NCBI GenBank assembly: GCA_015179045.1
Contig: WHUZ01000142.1
Location: 1-64,000, forward strand
Direction of reading: 5' to 3'
DNA: 64,000 nucleotides
DNA from: Kalaharituber pfeilii
Taxonomy: Eukaryota > Ascomycota > Pezizomycetes > Pezizales > Pezizaceae
The translations under genes and the position numbers were made by a program. The notes under the pieces are model-generated. The model worked only from the letters and a program-made list of their open reading frames with translations. It was not told where the DNA came from and made no database searches. Shown here piece after piece: positions 63,233-64,000 of this stretch. How positions within the stretch are numbered: position 1 is the stretch's first letter; every line of letters begins with the position of its first letter.

Positions 63233-64000
63233 CTAACCTCTCTTTCTCTTTCTTCCTCGTTGCCCTGATTCGGCTTGTTTTTCTTTATCAGGGTATCGTT
63301 CGCGGAATTCTTTAAGTGCGTCCACCGGTGATCCATCATCCATTAATAGTTCGCCTAGGCTTTCCCATGTTGCCTCCTCGGGCCCATAACCTTCCCACTG
63401 CACAAGGTACTCTAGTGTCTTCTTGGTACCGTTGTATCGTACGTCGGTGATGGAGGCTATGAAGTATTCTTCCTCGCCTTCTTGCATTAGTGGGGATGGT
63501 TGGTCGGGTAGAGGGTTGAGAGCGGATGTTTTGAACGGTTCGAGCAGTGAAACGTGAAAGACAGGGTGTATCTTCAAGTTGTATGGTAACTTAAGCTTGA
63601 AGGAACGTTTGCCTATTGCTTTTTCGATAGTGAAGGGTCCGATCAACTTAGCGTCGAGTTTCTTGGAAGGTCTTTTTGTCGGAATGTTTTTGGCGTTAAG
63701 CATGACTTTGTCTCCTTCCTTGAAGTTTGGCTGTTGGGCGTGATGTTGGTCGTACCACTTAGCTGCTCGTTCGATTGATTTGTTCAGTTCCTTGCGAATC
63801 CGTTCCCATTCTCCTGTGAGTTCTCCCGAGGGTACGTTGAGGGCCTCTTCCTCATTGATGGTATCAACAAGGGGGTGAAAGCCGTAGTTGGCGAAGAAAG
63901 GTGAGGTCTTGGTGGAGCTATGTTGTGCGTTATTGTATGCGAACTCTGCGAGGGGTAAGAGTTGGTTCCAATTGTCCTGGTGGTAGGTGACGTAGTTTCG
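63233..64000 (-). CDS. Ty3 pol C-terminus with chromodomain (partial)
   Basis: Open on the minus strand from the window edge (64000, in frame) to the stop at 63233: 255 residues of the end of a Ty3/gypsy polyprotein. It starts in the integrase C-terminal half (NWNQLLPLAEFAYNNAQHSS, SPFFANYGFHP), runs through the linker (WERIRKELNKSIERAAKWYD) and GPF-type motif (KLDAKLIGPFTIEKAIGKRS, HPVFHVSLLEPFK), then the chromodomain (FIASITDVRYNGTKKTLEYL, VQWEGYGPEEATWESLGELL) and a basic tail (GQRGRKRKRG). There are no stops or shifts in this part, unlike the other Ty3 copies here, so this element may still be active. Chromodomains steer integration to particular chromatin. The long stretch 62821-63232 before the LTR is the non-coding 3' region. 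Confidence 0.9.
   Translation of the reverse strand, partial: RNYVTYHQDNWNQLLPLAEFAYNNAQHSSTKTSPFFANYGFHPLVDTINEEEALNVPSGELTGEWERIRKELNKSIERAAKWYDQHHAQQPNFKEGDKVMLNAKNIPTKRPSKKLDAKLIGPFTIEKAIGKRSFKLKLPYNLKIHPVFHVSLLEPFKTSALNPLPDQPSPLMQEGEEEYFIASITDVRYNGTKKTLEYLVQWEGYGPEEATWESLGELLMDDGSPVDALKEFRERYPDKEKQAESGQRGRKRKRG

Overview
The window looks like nuclear DNA of a filamentous ascomycete. The supporting features are short spliceosomal introns (51-75 nt), Tad-like LINEs with RNase H, Ty3/gypsy chromoviruses, pogo, hAT and PIF/Harbinger DNA transposons, a NACHT-ankyrin protein of fungal NLR type, a tiny fungal-type metallothionein, and C-to-T/G-to-A mutated repeats as left by repeat-induced point mutation (RIP). 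The genus cannot be fixed from the sequence; a TE-rich Pezizomycete would fit. Most of the 64 kb is transposons nested in one another and in minisatellites.

Layout. 0-7.9 kb: minisatellites cut up by short LINE insertions, palindromic elements, a pogo derivative and an hAT-like MITE, plus one uncharacterised charged protein. 7.9-10.6 kb: a PIF/Harbinger element with its Myb-like helper gene, both decayed. 11.6-13.3 kb: LINE B copies. 15.4-17.2 kb: a secreted flavin amine oxidase with three introns. 18.6-22.1 kb: a LINE-in-LINE stack. 23.15 kb: a 24-residue metallothionein. 24.2-25.5 kb: a decayed hAT element. 26.2-27.7 kb: an intact PaaK-like adenylate-forming enzyme (minus strand). 28.6-33 kb: a ~60-bp satellite interrupted by LINE B, a hAT MITE, a solo LTR and a 12-bp codon repeat. 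33.3-39.5 kb: a LINE B reverse transcriptase truncated by an internally deleted, recombinant Ty3 element. 40.5-44.7 kb: an uncharacterised gene broken by two solo LTRs. 46.4-48.6 kb: a chimeric LINE. 48.9-53.6 kb: the NACHT-ankyrin gene. 54.65-61.8 kb: an old RIP-mutated short LTR element containing a young copy of itself, which contains a complete Ty3 element, which contains a LINE tail. 62.2-64 kb: the 3' part of another Ty3 element, cut by the window edge.

The main unusual pattern is a set of very short retro-insertions (about 41-72 bp including the poly(A)) that carry only the terminal hairpin and poly(A) tail of two LINE families. They are bordered by 10-13 bp target-site duplications, and nearly all start within a few bases of the same place at the foot of the hairpin. 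The same tails end full LINE copies, ORF1-only LINE derivatives and these micro-insertions, so one LINE machinery probably mobilises all of them.

Intact-looking host genes: the amine oxidase, the metallothionein and the adenylate-forming enzyme. The NACHT-ankyrin gene is complete except for one apparent frameshift.
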